64,000 nucleotides of DNA from Cinnamomum chago. Taxonomy: Eukaryota > Streptophyta > Magnoliopsida > Laurales > Lauraceae. Where the stretch lies: contig CP142456.1 in the NCBI GenBank assembly GCA_038049695.1, forward strand, positions 44,186,001 through 44,250,000, written 5' to 3'. Below the pieces are notes generated by a model. That model saw nothing but the letters and a program-made list of their open reading frames with translations. It was not told where the DNA came from and ran no database searches. Every line of letters begins with the position of its first letter. Position 1 is the stretch's first letter. The position numbers and the translations under genes were made by a program. Shown in pieces: positions 22,630 through 34,699 of this stretch.

Positions 22630-23953
22630 CAAACTTTGATGCATGTAGCATATGGATCACCACTAGTCCAGGATTATATAGAAAAAGTCATGGTAAGAAA
22701 AAAATAATGGAAGTGAGAGACTTTAAATAACAAAAACAATGTATCAAAGATAGTCCACATAGACTAATCGTAACAGTCAAATCTAAATAAAAATCACTAC
22801 TCTATGACAATTGTTAAAACACTGTAGATAAAAAGAAAAACAAAGAATTTTACAAAAAATATGAAGAATAGATGGGATAAAGGTTTGGTAAAAACAACTT
22901 ATTTGCTGACCACATATAGATGGGATAAAAGTTTGGTAATGATGGTGGTGTTGGTTGTAATATAACAACTTATCTCTTAACACCATTTTGTTTGGAAATT
23001 TCTGCCTTGTTATGGATTAGAAGTTTCAGATGCAAGTGCCCACCATTTTGTTTTTCCGAAGCATGTGGTTTTTTGTTAGTTCCAAGGAACTCACGTCCAA
23101 ATATATTGCAAAATCAGCTCACTTCAGAATGTCATCTTTTCTTACAACATGTAGTTTATATCTAGAGTCTTGGGAGGCAGAAGACAGGAAGCATGAATAT
23201 TGTGATGTTGGTAAAGCTCACAAAGAGTCACAAAGATACAGAGGCATAATAAGCCAGGCTTGAACTTCTAACTAGACCTCATTTCTTTAGTATGTTATAA
23301 TCTGGACTGGGCCTTAGGGCCCATTGAAGCCCGTAGAGATGTTGGAAGCATTCACAGAGAAGAGGTTTTTAAGTATTCCAACAAAATACTACAATTCTCA
23401 GAATACACACTTACCCCTCAATGACCTTGGCAAATGTAAGATCAAACAGTGTAAGAAGAGAATACAACACCCAATATGTGAGTCATTGCTGATCATTGAC
23501 ACATGGTTTACTTTATATTTCCTTAATTGAAAACATACCTGTCACAGATTACAAACACCAAACCAAAAAAAAAAAAAGAAGAGAAATACCCACCTAAAAA
23601 ATTCCCAATTTAGGACGAGAGTTATGCAACAGATTATTTTCTCTGAATCTTTTGAAAAAATCAAAGAACAAAAGGGAAGAAGTAGAACTATATTACTAGG
23701 GGATAAGCCAGAGTCACCAAAGGCCTACACATCAAACACAGTAACAAAAATGTGGGGGAGAAAAGGAGCACTCAGTCGCAATTTTCAAGAAAATAGGCTC
23801 ACTAAAGTATAATAATAGCTCAGACATTTAATTACTCTTTAACTTCCTCATCCACTGACATAGAAGGATCCATTGATATTCTCTCTAACATCCTCATTGA
23901 CTATCACAGAGATACACACCTAATTAGTCCCCAAAGATGGAAAAAAGAGCTAC
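22630..23953. repeat. duplicated flank, copy A (copy B at 32326-33649)
   Basis: 1324 bp immediately right of the solo LTR is nearly identical to the DNA right of the chromovirus at 32326-33649 (a constant offset of 9696 bp apart from small homopolymer indels; about five or six differences seen). It includes the outer part of the inverted-duplication arm and otherwise has no recognised gene. The identity ends at a TAC shared with the LTR, where the sequence jumps into LTR. Confidence 0.92.
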
Positions 23954-24290
23954 AGGTTTTGTGTGCAATGACTGTTGTGCCCTCAAGGCCAAGAATTCGG
24001 GTTACGGGATCTCAAACGGAGACGGGATCAACATGAAAGTTGTAGAGCTTATCAATACCGATAAAACGACCTTAAAACCATGAATGCAAAATCTCCAATA
24101 AATCCTCAAACATATGTAATGTCGTGAAAATGAACCCCCAAAAGGCCCTACTAACACAAAGTAAACACAACTCCCCAAAACTAATTCAAAAGCTATTCCA
24201 AACCCACTTAGCCAAAATCACTAATCAAGCTTAGTACTAACACACAACTTAATTAGCACTAATCGGGTTCACTCGGGTCGGGTTCTTACA
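23954..24290 (-). repeat. partial LTR of the chromovirus
   Basis: The plus-strand end (TCGGGTTCTTACA) adjoins the polypurine tract. The sequence matches the outer 337 bp of the full LTRs at about 96-97% by eye. It joins the duplicated flank at a 3-bp microhomology (TAC, 23951-23953). Confidence 0.88.
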
Positions 24291-24304
24291 TCCTCCACCC
24301 CTTA
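24291..24304 (-). other. polypurine tract
   Basis: On the minus strand, TAAGGGGTGGAGGA lies directly before the LTR start TGTAAG. The same tract precedes the 3' LTR of the second chromovirus (58242-58255). It is the plus-strand primer in reverse transcription. Confidence 0.8.
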
Positions 24305-27300
24305 GGGCATTTGGTCCTCCAAATGAAACATAAAACTCACCTCAGGTAGAAGATGTGGATACTTCTTCTGAACTTGGTCTCGTAATTCCCACGTTGCCTC
24401 TTCCAGTCCATGATTTTCCCACAATACCTTTACCCACAGAATAGTCCGTGTCCTCAACTCTTGTTCCTTTGTATCAATGACCTCAACTGGCTTCTGAACA
24501 TAGGTAGCATCCTCTCTGATCTCTAATGGCTCATGCCGGAGTACATGTGAAGGATCGGGGACATACTTCTTCAACATAGACACATGGAAGACGTTGTGTA
24601 CGCCGGAAAGATCGGGTGGTAAGGCTAGTCTATAAGCCACGTCACCAATCTTGCTCACAATGTCATAGGGTCCAATGTATCTCCGTGATAGCTTGCCCTT
24701 CTGTCCAAATCTCAATGTTCCCCTTGTAGGTGACACTTTCAGGAAAACCTTATCTCCTTTGAACTGTAGATCTCTGCGGTGGGAGTCTACATAGCTCTTC
24801 TGCCTACTTCGGGACACATTCAGACGCTCTTGAATCAACTTGATCTTGTCGCTCGTCTCACTAACAATAACCGGTCCATGGAAACTGCGAGTGCCGACTT
24901 CTTCCCAACAAACAGGTGTCCTACACCTCCTGCTATACAAAGCCTCAAAAGGAGCCATCCCAATGCTCGAATGGTAGCTGTTGTTGTAAGCGAACTCACA
25001 CAACGGTAGAGTCTCATCCCACTGAGTCTTGAAATCTAACACACAAGCACGGAGCATATCCTCAAGAGTCTGAATCGTTCTCTCTGATTGGCCATCCGTC
25101 TGAGGGTGATAAGCCGTGCTGAACTGTAGTCTCGTACCCATAGACTCATGCAATGTCTTCCAGAACCTCGAGACGAATCTGCTGTCTCTGTCGGAAGTGA
25201 TAGAAACTGGCTGCCCATGTCGACTGACGATCTCGCTGACAAACAACTCTGCCAAAGGTAGCAGGTGCATCTTCTTCCCAGTCTTCATAGCAAGGAAATG
25301 CGCTAACTTGGTGAGACGGTCCACAATGACCCAAATCGCATCGTTGCCTCTACTAGTCCTCGGTAATCCTGAAATAAAGTCCATGGTAATGTGCTCCCAC
25401 TTCCATTCCGGGATTTCTAATGGCTGTAACAATCCTGGAGGCCTTTGATGCTCTGCTATAATCAACTGACAGGTCATACAACGGGAGACAAACGCTGCAA
25501 TCTCTCTCTTCATGTTGTTCCACCAAAATCTGCCCTTCAAATTCTGATACATCTTCGTGCTGCCTGGATGCATAGAGTACTTCGTGCTATGAGCCTCAGT
25601 CATGATATCATTTCTCAAATCTTCAATGTTAGGCACACACAGACGGTCACGGTAGTACAAAACTCCATCAACAACTCGGAAGTCGGGACGTTCTGTTACA
25701 TGTTCTAAAATCTTGGCCAACTCTGGATCTTGCAACTGACTATCCTTGATCTTCTGAATGAAAGAAGGTTCTGACACTGTCATATTAGCTAATAGTACAC
25801 CCTTCCTCAGTGGCTGTAGGTCTATACTCAATTCTTCAAACTGCTCAAAGATACAAGTGCCACTTAGATTTGCCAAGCCTACTGATTTCCTGCTCAGGGC
25901 ATCGACAACTACATTAGCTTTCCCCGGGTGGTACTTGATTGGAAAATCATAGTCCTTGATATATTCCATCCATCTTCTCTGCCTCATGTTCAATTCTTTC
26001 TGCGAAAACAAGTACTGTAAGCTGTGGTGATCGGAGTGGACTTCGAACTTCTCTCCATAGAGGTAATGTCTCCACATTTTCAAAGCGAAAACAATCGCTG
26101 CTAACTCAAGATCATGGGTGGCATAGTTCTTCTCGTGATCTTTCAACTGCCGGGATCCATAAGCAATCACTTTTCCTTCTTGCATCAACACGCAACCAAG
26201 TCCAACATTCGAAGCATCGGTAAAAATGGTAAAACCGCCACTTCCGGATGGCAAGGTAAGGACTGGTGCCGTAGTCAATCTCTTCTTTAGCTCTTGGAAA
26301 CTCTCTTCACACTGTTCTGTCCAAACATATGACACATTCTTCCTTGTCAGCTTCGTCAAAGGTGACGCAATCGACGAAAAACCTTGCACAAACCTCCTGT
26401 AATAGCCTGCCAAACCCAGAAAACTTCTGATCTCTGTAGCATTCTTCGGTCTCTCCCAACTCATAACTGCTTCAATCTTGGATGGATCCACTGATAGTAC
26501 TTCTTTGGAGATGATATGCCCCAAAAATGCTACTTGCTCCAACCAAAAATCACACTTGTTGAGCTTCGCATACAGCTGATTCTCTCTCAAGAGTTGCAAT
26601 GCTATCCTCAAATGCTCTTCATGCTCTTCTCTAGTCTTGGAGTACACCAAAATGTCATCTATGAACACTACAACAAACTGATCTAGATACTCTGCAAATA
26701 TCTTGTTCATCAAAGCCATGAACACTGCCGGTGCATTAGTCAACCCAAATGGCATCACTAGGAGCTCATAGTGGCCATATCTTGTCCGAAAAGCTGTTTT
26801 CAACACATCTGCTTCTCTAACTCTCAGCTGATGGTAACTGGATCTCAAATCAATCTTCGAGAAGTATGATGCACCTTGCAATTGATCAAACAATTCATCT
26901 ATTCTTGGTAACGGGTATTTGTTCTTGATGGTCATTTGATTCAATCTCCTGTAATCTATACACATTCTCATCGAACCATCCTTCTTCTTGTCAAACAAAA
27001 CTGGAGCTCCCCATGTTGAAACACTCGGTCTCACAAAACCTTTGTCTAACAACTCTTGCAACTGAGTCTTCAACTCTCCCAACTCTGCTGGAGCCATTCT
27101 ATATGGTGCAATAGATATCGGAGCGTTCCCTGGTAGCAACTCAATAGTGAAATCAATCTCTTTGATAGGTGGTAAACCTGGAATCTCCTCCGGAAAAACA
27201 TCCGGGAACTCCCAAACAATTGGGATCTCCTCCACCCCTTGGGACCGTTTATCGTCCGTGGTAAACGCTAAATAAGCTTCACAACCACTTCTCAAAAGTC

Positions 27301-27742
27301 TATCAGCCTTCAATGCTGAGACAAACCCTGCATGAGGACTCCTCCTCTCTCCCTGAAACAACACTCCTGCTGGTGTCTCAACCAACTTGAAAGTCAGGGT
27401 CTTATGGAAATAATCCATTGTGGCATGGTATCCTGCCAGCCGATCCATCCCTAGGATGACATCAAAATCGAACATCTCTAACAGAATGAGATCTGCGGTT
27501 AAAACCACTTCTCCTATCTGGACTGTGCAACTAGGATAATATGTACTACAAATAATTTGTTTGCCTATTGGGGTTGCCATAGTCAAAATAAACTCAAGTT
27601 CTCTAGCATGCATATCAATCAACTTAGCAAATTCATGGGATAAGAATGAATGGGTAGAACCAGGGTCAAATAAAATCTTAGCTTTTATCCCACAAACAAG
27701 AAGTGTACCTTCCACTACATTTCCCGCTGCCTCTGCATCCAC
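24302..27742 (-). CDS. chromovirus pol: protease, RT, RNase H, integrase, chromodomain
   Basis: One long frame of about 1146 residues. Aspartic protease (residues ~20-115, motif [11 protein letters not shown]). Reverse transcriptase (~240-415, with [11 protein letters not shown] and [10 protein letters not shown]). RNase H (~500-620, FTDAS, then DALSRK). A zinc-binding HHCC region (~735-780, ending CMTCQ). Integrase core (~800-910, [27 protein letters not shown]). A GPY/F-type module ([22 protein letters not shown]) and a chromodomain near the C-terminus ([16 protein letters not shown]). Together these copy the element's RNA and insert the DNA. The chromodomain in this family is known to guide insertion toward heterochromatin. 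Confidence 0.93.
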   Translation of the reverse strand: MDAEAAGNVVEGTLLVCGIKAKILFDPGSTHSFLSHEFAKLIDMHARELEFILTMATPIGKQIICSTYYPSCTVQIGEVVLTADLILLEMFDFDVILGMDRLAGYHATMDYFHKTLTFKLVETPAGVLFQGERRSPHAGFVSALKADRLLRSGCEAYLAFTTDDKRSQGVEEIPIVWEFPDVFPEEIPGLPPIKEIDFTIELLPGNAPISIAPYRMAPAELGELKTQLQELLDKGFVRPSVSTWGAPVLFDKKKDGSMRMCIDYRRLNQMTIKNKYPLPRIDELFDQLQGASYFSKIDLRSSYHQLRVREADVLKTAFRTRYGHYELLVMPFGLTNAPAVFMALMNKIFAEYLDQFVVVFIDDILVYSKTREEHEEHLRIALQLLRENQLYAKLNKCDFWLEQVAFLGHIISKEVLSVDPSKIEAVMSWERPKNATEIRSFLGLAGYYRRFVQGFSSIASPLTKLTRKNVSYVWTEQCEESFQELKKRLTTAPVLTLPSGSGGFTIFTDASNVGLGCVLMQEGKVIAYGSRQLKDHEKNYATHDLELAAIVFALKMWRHYLYGEKFEVHSDHHSLQYLFSQKELNMRQRRWMEYIKDYDFPIKYHPGKANVVVDALSRKSVGLANLSGTCIFEQFEELSIDLQPLRKGVLLANMTVSEPSFIQKIKDSQLQDPELAKILEHVTERPDFRVVDGVLYYRDRLCVPNIEDLRNDIMTEAHSTKYSMHPGSTKMYQNLKGRFWWNNMKREIAAFVSRCMTCQLIIAEHQRPPGLLQPLEIPEWKWEHITMDFISGLPRTSRGNDAIWVIVDRLTKLAHFLAMKTGKKMHLLPLAELFVSEIVSRHGQPVSITSDRDSRFVSRFWKTLHESMGTRLQFSTAYHPQTDGQSERTIQTLEDMLRACVLDFKTQWDETLPLCEFAYNNSYHSSIGMAPFEALYSRRCRTPVCWEEVGTRSFHGPVIVSETSDKIKLIQERLNVSRSRQKSYVDSHRRDLQFKGDKVFLKVSPTRGTLRFGQKGKLSRRYIGPYDIVSKIGDVAYRLALPPDLSGVHNVFHVSMLKKYVPDPSHVLRHEPLEIREDATYVQKPVEVIDTKEQELRTRTILWVKVLWENHGLEEATWELRDQVQKKYPHLLPEVSFMFHLEDQMP

Positions 27743-27749
27743 TCTGTTG

Positions 27750-29067
27750 ACTCCGTAGATTTGGCCTCGCTGTTGGGCCTATTCTGTGCCTATTGTGGTC
27801 TGCCTTGGGGTCCAATTCTATGCTGCTGCGGTGCACGCTGATTTGGGTTGTGTCCCTGCTGACGAGCCTGTTGTTGTTGTTGCGGTCTATGCTGCTGCTG
27901 TGGTGGCGCTTGTTGCTGTAGGGGCCTTGCCTGATTCTGAACAACAATTGCATTCTGTGGTGCTGGTGGTCGCTGTGCCCCTTGCTGCTGCTGCTGATTC
28001 TGCCTATTCTGTCTTGGACAGTCTCTCATCTGATGAGCCATGGAGCCACATCTGAAATATGCTCCTGTGAGTGTACGACACTGTGCACTCTCATGGTTCT
28101 TCCCACAATGGGTACAAACCAATGGACCTTGAGCATTCTGTTATGTCCTCTGTCTCTTGTTCTGATGGTTCCTTTGCTGGTGGTTCTGCTGCTGAGCTTG
28201 TCCCTTGCCTTGGACTCTGAGGATCTTGTTGTGGAAGTTCTCAAACTTATAGGCCCTCTTGACTGCCTCATCAAAAGTTGCAGGTGGTACTACCCCGGTG
28301 GCATCTCTCTCAATGAAGGGATTAAGCCCCTCAAAGAATTTGGCAATTTTCTTCTCCACCGTATCCACCAACTCCGGAGCGTATCTAGACAATCTCTCGA
28401 ACTTAGTGAGATATTCTAAGATTGTCATACTCCCTTGGACAAGCTGTTGAAATTCTATGGCCTTTTGCTTCATGATATGAGCAGGTACATATTTGTCATG
28501 GAATTGCTTCTTGAAGTTTGCCCAAACCTCTGCATCAGCCATGGTTCTATATTCTTCCCTAACCGTTTTCCACCATCTATCCGCTAAACCAACAAAGAGG
28601 GATGATGCTAGCTTCACTCTATCTCCCCCTGTACATTGGAAAATCTCAAAGATGTTCTCCGTGTGTTCCAACCAGTCATCTGCAGCCAATGGGTCTTCTA
28701 TTCCCAGAAATTCCTTCGGAGCTCTCCTCCTGAATCGCTCAAACAAGGCATTAGGATCATGTTGCTTCTGGTTTATGACAATTGCGGGCTGAGGTTGAAC
28801 CGGTTCTGGTCTTCTCTGTAGGACCTCAAGCAATTGCCTTTACATCTCTGCCATTTCCCTAGCATGGTATTCCTCTCTCTTGAGCATCTGCTCTTGCAAT
28901 CTGGCTTGGTTCTCATTGGCTTGACGCTGCTGGTCAAGCATGGCTTGCATCATCTCTTGGAACTGATTAGGTGGGTTGTTCTCAACTATGTCCTTTTCTA
29001 CTGGCTCGGTGTGATCACTGTTACTGCCAGAAGGAATGCCATTCACTGTTCTCTTACGGGGAGGCAT
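27750..29067 (-). pseudogene. chromovirus gag region
   Basis: The start MPPRKRTVNGIPSGSN (ATG at 29067) is followed by a Gln-rich coil. The retrotransposon-gag core comes next (NALFERFRRRAPKEFLG, DDWLEHTENIFEIFQCTG, WANFKKQFHDKYVP). A Gln/Pro-rich stretch and zinc-knuckle-like CxxC repeats (CTHCGKNHESAQC, then CGSMAHQMRDCP) follow. It encodes the particle protein and nucleocapsid. The region contains a small number of breaks but all parts are recognisable. Confidence 0.85.
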
Positions 29068-29209
29068 GATGCTGCAAAACAAATTGTTAACACATAATAA
29101 CATAAAGGGTCACACATTGCTCACACGATACTAGCTACCGAAAGATCTAACGGATCCTCGCCACGTCCTTAGGATTTCTAGTTTCTTTTAATTGCTTGAA
29201 ACAAGTGTC

Positions 29210-29221
29210 GCTCTGATACCA
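29210..29221 (-). other. primer-binding site (initiator tRNA-Met)
   Basis: The minus strand reads TGGTATCAGAGC three bases after the 5' LTR end, complementary to the 3' end of plant initiator tRNA-Met. The identical site is found in the second chromovirus at 53373. Confidence 0.9.
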
Positions 29222-29224
29222 GTC

Positions 29225-32200
29225 TGTCGCGACCCTGGACCGGGAATCCGGGATCGGGACTAATGAATAATGATTGAAGGATCTACATCACCAATATACA
29301 TACTTATTTAATTTCCCACAGGTGTCCGCGGTGAGGATATCACAACCATAATCGAATATTTCATGTAAGTGCGGAAGCGTGTAGCAAATCAAATAGTCAA
29401 CCATCCTTGATCATAAAACAATATCACAAGTATAAAGATACTGTATCAGAATGAGCAATGATCTATAGCATATTTACCCAAAGTAAGTTAAAGTTTACAC
29501 AATTATCATTTAATTACATTTCCCAAAAATAGAGGCCAACAAAGGCCAATATAACAAAATACCAATCAAAAGAATGGTTAAACAGTTTCCCAAAATATGA
29601 AGTCTCTCATAGCAACCAAACGTCTAAATGACGTCATCAGCACGCCACTCAACTAACTGCTGCGGTTCTACGACCGCCTCCTCAAGCTCCTCCTCGGGAT
29701 AACCGACAACGGGACCTGAGTACCAAAGAGTAGGTCAAACACGACGGTTTGGCAAATGGAGGAAAACCCAATAACAATATGAAAATAAATGAATTTACCT
29801 TCAAAACATGTAAACCTGTTTAAATAAAAATTTCTCTAAACAAGATAAAACATATATTCCAAATACACGTATGCAATGTAAAACATGTAAGGTGACCAAG
29901 GAAACGGGAAACAATCAAGATGGCAACCACACGAAGCTAAGTCCTCTATCACTAAGGTGATAGAGCAATACTAGGCACTGATCTCAGTCACTCGAGGTGA
30001 GGAGAAACAGTGGATCTCATATAATTACATATACATATACAATACTATACATGACCACGGTAGCGAGCCGGGCATCGGGACAAGACCACGGTAATGACCG
30101 GGTAGCGGGATCCAAACTGCAGCTGGCGGGACAAGAGGGGGATCTCCAAGTCGGTGGATCAGACCAACAGGGTTATCCAAGCTTAGTGGTGCCGACTCAT
30201 AGGTCAAATACAATCGAGACATATGCAATTAAATCAAGTACAATAAATAATCAAGCGGGCAAGACGGGGTGCTCAAGGGCACACTATCATATCAAATGGT
30301 GCAATGCACCTCGAGTCAAGTAACCATTTCAAGTGTATAACAATGCTTTTGGGAAAACAAGACATGTAGGGCAAATCTCGGGATCAGTAAAGTACAGTAA
30401 ACAATTGATATTTCGGGAAAATATCTATCTGAAGTGAATAGGGACCCCGTATGTCGATCTAATAACAATTTGGTACTCTTCGAGTTTGGGGACATTCCGG
30501 GCTCCTTATACACTTCGAATTTTCAAAACTTCGGATGAAATCTTCGTGATATGGTTTCTTCCTCAAATGGCCTCATACAATGCCTAATTGAATCTCCTTG
30601 ATATAGAGGGGTTCCCAAAGAATAGTCCCAATGCGTTGAAACAATTGAAAATTGTCCCAAACATAGCCTACACCAGACGAACCGCACCGCTCGCGCGGAC
30701 TGGAGAGTTCGCTCGAGCGAGTCGCTCGCTGGGATGGTTGTCTGGGTGGGTTCGCTCGAGCGAAGTTAGGTCGCTTGAGCGAACTCATTGGGTTGAGCGA
30801 ATATTTAAATGCGTTCGAGCGAACAACTCACTGGAATGAGTTCTGTGATAACCGCTCGAGCGAAAAAGGGTGCGCTCGAGCGACTAAGCTACTGGAAAGC
30901 TCCGAACCCTTCTCTGGACAGGTCGCTCGAGCGAAGTGTAATGGTCGCTCGAGCGAACTGTCCAGAAACTGATTCCGGACCAGTTCAGCTCCTCTCTATC
31001 TCTTCCTTTTTACAACCTCCTTTTAGCCCTTCTTACACATCAAATGAGGAGTCTAACACCCCATTCCAACCACCTCAAATCTCCAACAACATCCATCTCA
31101 TTCTCCTCCATCAACCATACATTCAATACAAGGAAAAGGGAGAAGGAAATCATTTCACAATACATATATACATTTGAAACAAAACAAGAAAGAATTAAAA
31201 GCTATGATCCAACACATCTTTGTAATCATAATGCACTAACAAGGCTCTTCATGAGCATTTATTTCAAAGCAAAACAATAAATAGGCATGGGAGGAAATTA
31301 ATGAAACCAACCACATTTCTCATAAAAACATTAAAAGCTCTAAAAAGATCATATCATCCACTTGCCTTAGGTCTTCTAACAATGCAATCAAGCTCTAACA
31401 AGTCTCCCAAGAAGGGAATCCAAGCTATGACAAAAATCCCCAAAACAAACAAACCCTAAAAGAGTCAAAACAATGAAATAGCAAGGAAACCTTCCAATAA
31501 TAAAGGTGGAGCTTCTCAAGGACTAGGAGATAACAAATCTAGAAGATGAAGGGGAATACTTACTTGCAAGGTCCTCTAATGGCAATGGTAAACTCAAAGG
31601 AAGTCTTGTGATGGTGGGTTTTCTTCACAAATGATATCAATGGAAAGCTTGCAAGATGAGGAAGAGGATGGTGAGTTCCATTTAGATGTTGGTGCAAGAT
31701 TGGTGAGGATTGGAGATGGAGAAGAAAGAAGAAGAAAGAGTTGCTCACAAAACCCTAGGTTTTCGCTCTTGTGCTGGAAAAGGAAATGGAAGGGACAAAT
31801 GAGGAAGAAGGGTTCCCTTTGTTAACAAATGGGGTTGGGTCCCACAACTAAAGAAGATAGTTTGGCTGAAATCATCTCTTTCAGGACCTTGGATGAATTC
31901 GATGAAGAAGGAAGAAATGATCGTCGAAATATCTAGTTTCCAGAAAGTATATGTTTCGCGGGTTTTGGGAATATCAAGTTTTGGATACAGGTTTTGTGTG
32001 CAATGATTGTTATGCCCTCAAGGCCAAGAATTCGGGTCACGGGATCTCAAACGGAGACGGGATCAACATGAAAGTTGTAGAGCTTATCAATACCGATAAA
32101 ACGACATTAAAACCATGAATTCAAAATCTCCGATAAATCCTCAAACATATGTAATGTCATGAAAAGGAACCCCCAAAGGGCCCTACTAACACAAAGTAAA

Positions 32201-32325
32201 CACAACTCCCCAAAACTAATTCAAAAGCTATTCCAAACCCACTTAGTCAAAATCACTAATCAAGCTTAGTACTAACATGCAACTTAATTAGCACTAATCG
32301 GGTTCACTCGGGTCGGGTTCTTACA
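29225..32325 (-). repeat. 5' LTR of the chromovirus
   Basis: A 3101-bp LTR, followed on the right by CAAAC (32326-32330), the same 5 bp that flanks the solo LTR at 19529. It contains the palindrome array 30686-30962 and the 33-codon conserved frame 29624-29734. Confidence 0.92.
30686..30962. repeat. array of CTCGAG-centred palindromes in LTR
   Basis: Same array as 20990-21265. The many CTCGAG cores make it CpG-dense in otherwise AT-rich LTR. Confidence 0.9.
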
Positions 32326-33649
32326 CAAACTTTGATGCATGTAGCATATGGATCACCACTAGTCCAGGATTATATAGAAAAAGTCATGGTAAGAAAAAAA
32401 TAATGGAAGTGAGAGACTTTAAATAACAAAAACAATGTATCAAAGATAGTCCACATAGACTAATCGTAACAGTCAAATCTAAATAAAAATCACTACTCTA
32501 TGACAATTGTTAAAACACTGTAGATAAAAAGAAAAACAAAGAATTTTACAAAAAATATGAAGAATAGATGGGATAAAGGTTTGGTAAAAACAACTTATTT
32601 GCTGACCACATGTAGATGGGATAAAAGTTTGGTAATGATGGTGGTGTTGGTTGTAATATAACAACTTATCTCTTAACACCATTTTGTTTGGAAATTTCTG
32701 CCTTGTTATGGATTAGAAGTTTCAGATGCAAGTGCCCACCATTTTGTTTTTCCGAAGCATGTGGTTTTTTGTTAGTTCCAAGGAACTCACGTCCAAATAT
32801 ATTGCAAAATCAGCTCACTTCAGAATGTCATCTTTTTTTACAACATGTAGTTTATATCTAGAGTCTTGGGAGGCAGAAGACAGGAAGCATGAATATTGTG
32901 ATGTTGGTAAAGCTCACAAAGAGTCACAAAGATACAGAGGCATAATAAGCCAGGCTTGAACTTCTAACTAGACCTCATTTCTTTAGTATGTTATAATCTG
33001 GACTGGGCCTTAGGGCCCATTTGAAGCCCGTAGAGATGTTGGAAGCATTCACAGAGAAGAGGTTTTTAAGTATTCCAACAAAATACTACAATTCTCAGAA
33101 TACACACTTACCCCTCAATGACCTTGGCAAATGTAAGATCAAACAGTGTAAGAAGAGAATACAACACCCAATATGTGAGTCATTGCTGATCATTGACACA
33201 TGGTTTACTTTATATTTCCTTAATTGAAAACATACCTGTCACAGATTACAAACACCAAACCAAAAAAAAAAAAGAAGAGAAATACCCACCTAAAAAATTC
33301 CCAATTTAGGACGAGAGTTATGCAACAGATTATTTTCTCTGAATCTTTTGAAAAAATCAAAGAACAAAAGGGAAGAAGTAGAACTATATTACTAGGGGAT
33401 AAGCCAGAGTCACCAAAGGCCTACACATCAAACACAGTAACAAAAATGTGGGGGAGAAAAGGAGCACTTAGTCGCAATTTTCAAGAAAATAGGCTCACTA
33501 AAGTATAATAATAGCTCAGACATTTAATTACTCTTTAACTTCCTCATCCACTGACATAGAAGGATCCATTGATATTCTCTCTAACATCCTCATTGACTAT
33601 CACAGAGATACACACCTAATTAGTCCCCAAAGATGGAAAAAAGAGCTAC
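32326..33649. repeat. duplicated flank, copy B
   Basis: Partner of 22630-23953. Beyond 33649 the sequence continues as unique DNA (CTTTGCAAAGC...), whereas copy A switches to LTR there. Copy B is therefore the ancestral junction and 33649 the right edge of the duplicated unit. Confidence 0.9.
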
Positions 33650-34695
33650 TCTTTGCAAAGCAATGGCAAATAGAGCGCTCAGTGTTATGCCAAATGAAGT
33701 TAACAATAAAAGTTGCAAGAAACCCAAGTAAAATGAAAGATAAATATTGTCAATTCTAAGAAAGAGAAGGCTTTTTCATTTTTTGGTAAAAAGAAAAGGG
33801 AATACATAGTTTAGAAAATCTTATGGAAACATAATATTTTTACAAGAATCGTAATTTCACAATCCAATTCATAACAACCATCACAACAATAGATCTCCAA
33901 TCATTTAATTCTAAAGAAACTTCATTGATTTAAAAAAAACCCAAACACTTCAAATCAGGTGAGGGAATGATATTGACAGCGCCATTAATTTCTCTCATGA
34001 TTTTACTGATTTCGGGAGCATGAAAAAGATCTACAAGCGTTAATTTTCTCATTCAAAGACCCGATCATATAAAGAAGCCTAGAAATTTTGGAAATGCACA
34101 TAAAAACAAGTGAAAAGAACATAATTATAAGTGTATTAAGCTGCAAATGAGTATTTATCCATTTCTACATGGTGATAAGCCATAAACCAACTAATAAAAA
34201 GAACAAAAGGAAAAAAAGAGGATTTTTACAATATGTAAAAATCATCTTCAAAACATTACTTGAAAGCAGGAAGAGAGAAAAAAAAATTGTGCCCTAACTC
34301 AGTGGAGAATTCCATCAAACACTGAGTAGGCATGATGAAGTGCATAAAATTAAAAGAAAACAATAATAAAATATCAATAACTAAACATCAAAATGGTAAC
34401 AACAAATTATAAATAAGAAACCAAAGATGCAATTTTTGTGGAAAACAGTGGATGTTGACCTAGGATCCGAGACAAAACAAAACTCATTGAAGCTTAAATC
34501 TCTCAAATTTCAACTAGGAACAGATGATACCAATAGAAAAACTAGGAATAGATGATAATCGAATTTAATGGAATTACGGATAAGAAGAAGATAAGGTGAT
34601 TACCTGCAAGATTGATGAATGAGAATTAAGGTTTCATTTTCATCGAGAGAATGCATGCTTGTTGAGATGGCAGGGTCTTTCATACTCGACGATTT
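33650..34695. other. intergenic, no gene recognised
   Basis: AT-rich DNA with no domain-bearing ORF. On the minus strand near 34605-34670 there is a leader-like sequence ending CTTGCAG|GTAATCACC that resembles a splice donor, but no exon could be linked to it. Confidence 0.4.
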
Positions 34696-34699
34696 TGGA

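Larger units (their letters stand above)
23954..32325 (-). mobile_element. Ty3/gypsy chromovirus (Tekay/Del-like), minus strand, young
   Basis: Reading on the minus strand: LTR (29225-32325), primer site complementary to initiator tRNA-Met (29210-29221), gag, then pol in the order protease, reverse transcriptase, RNase H, integrase, chromodomain, then a polypurine tract and a partial second LTR (to 23954). The long LTR, integrase-last order and C-terminal chromodomain place it with chromoviruses, most like the Tekay/Del group. The coding region looks close to whole with about three breaks. The partial and full LTRs differ at about a dozen of 337 sites by eye, suggesting an insertion of the order of one to a few million years, depending on the rate. 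Confidence 0.9.

Noticed and set aside
24779-25952. Plus-strand ORFs of 60-110 residues across the chromovirus pol
   Set aside because: Shadows of the long minus-strand pol frame. No domains of their own.
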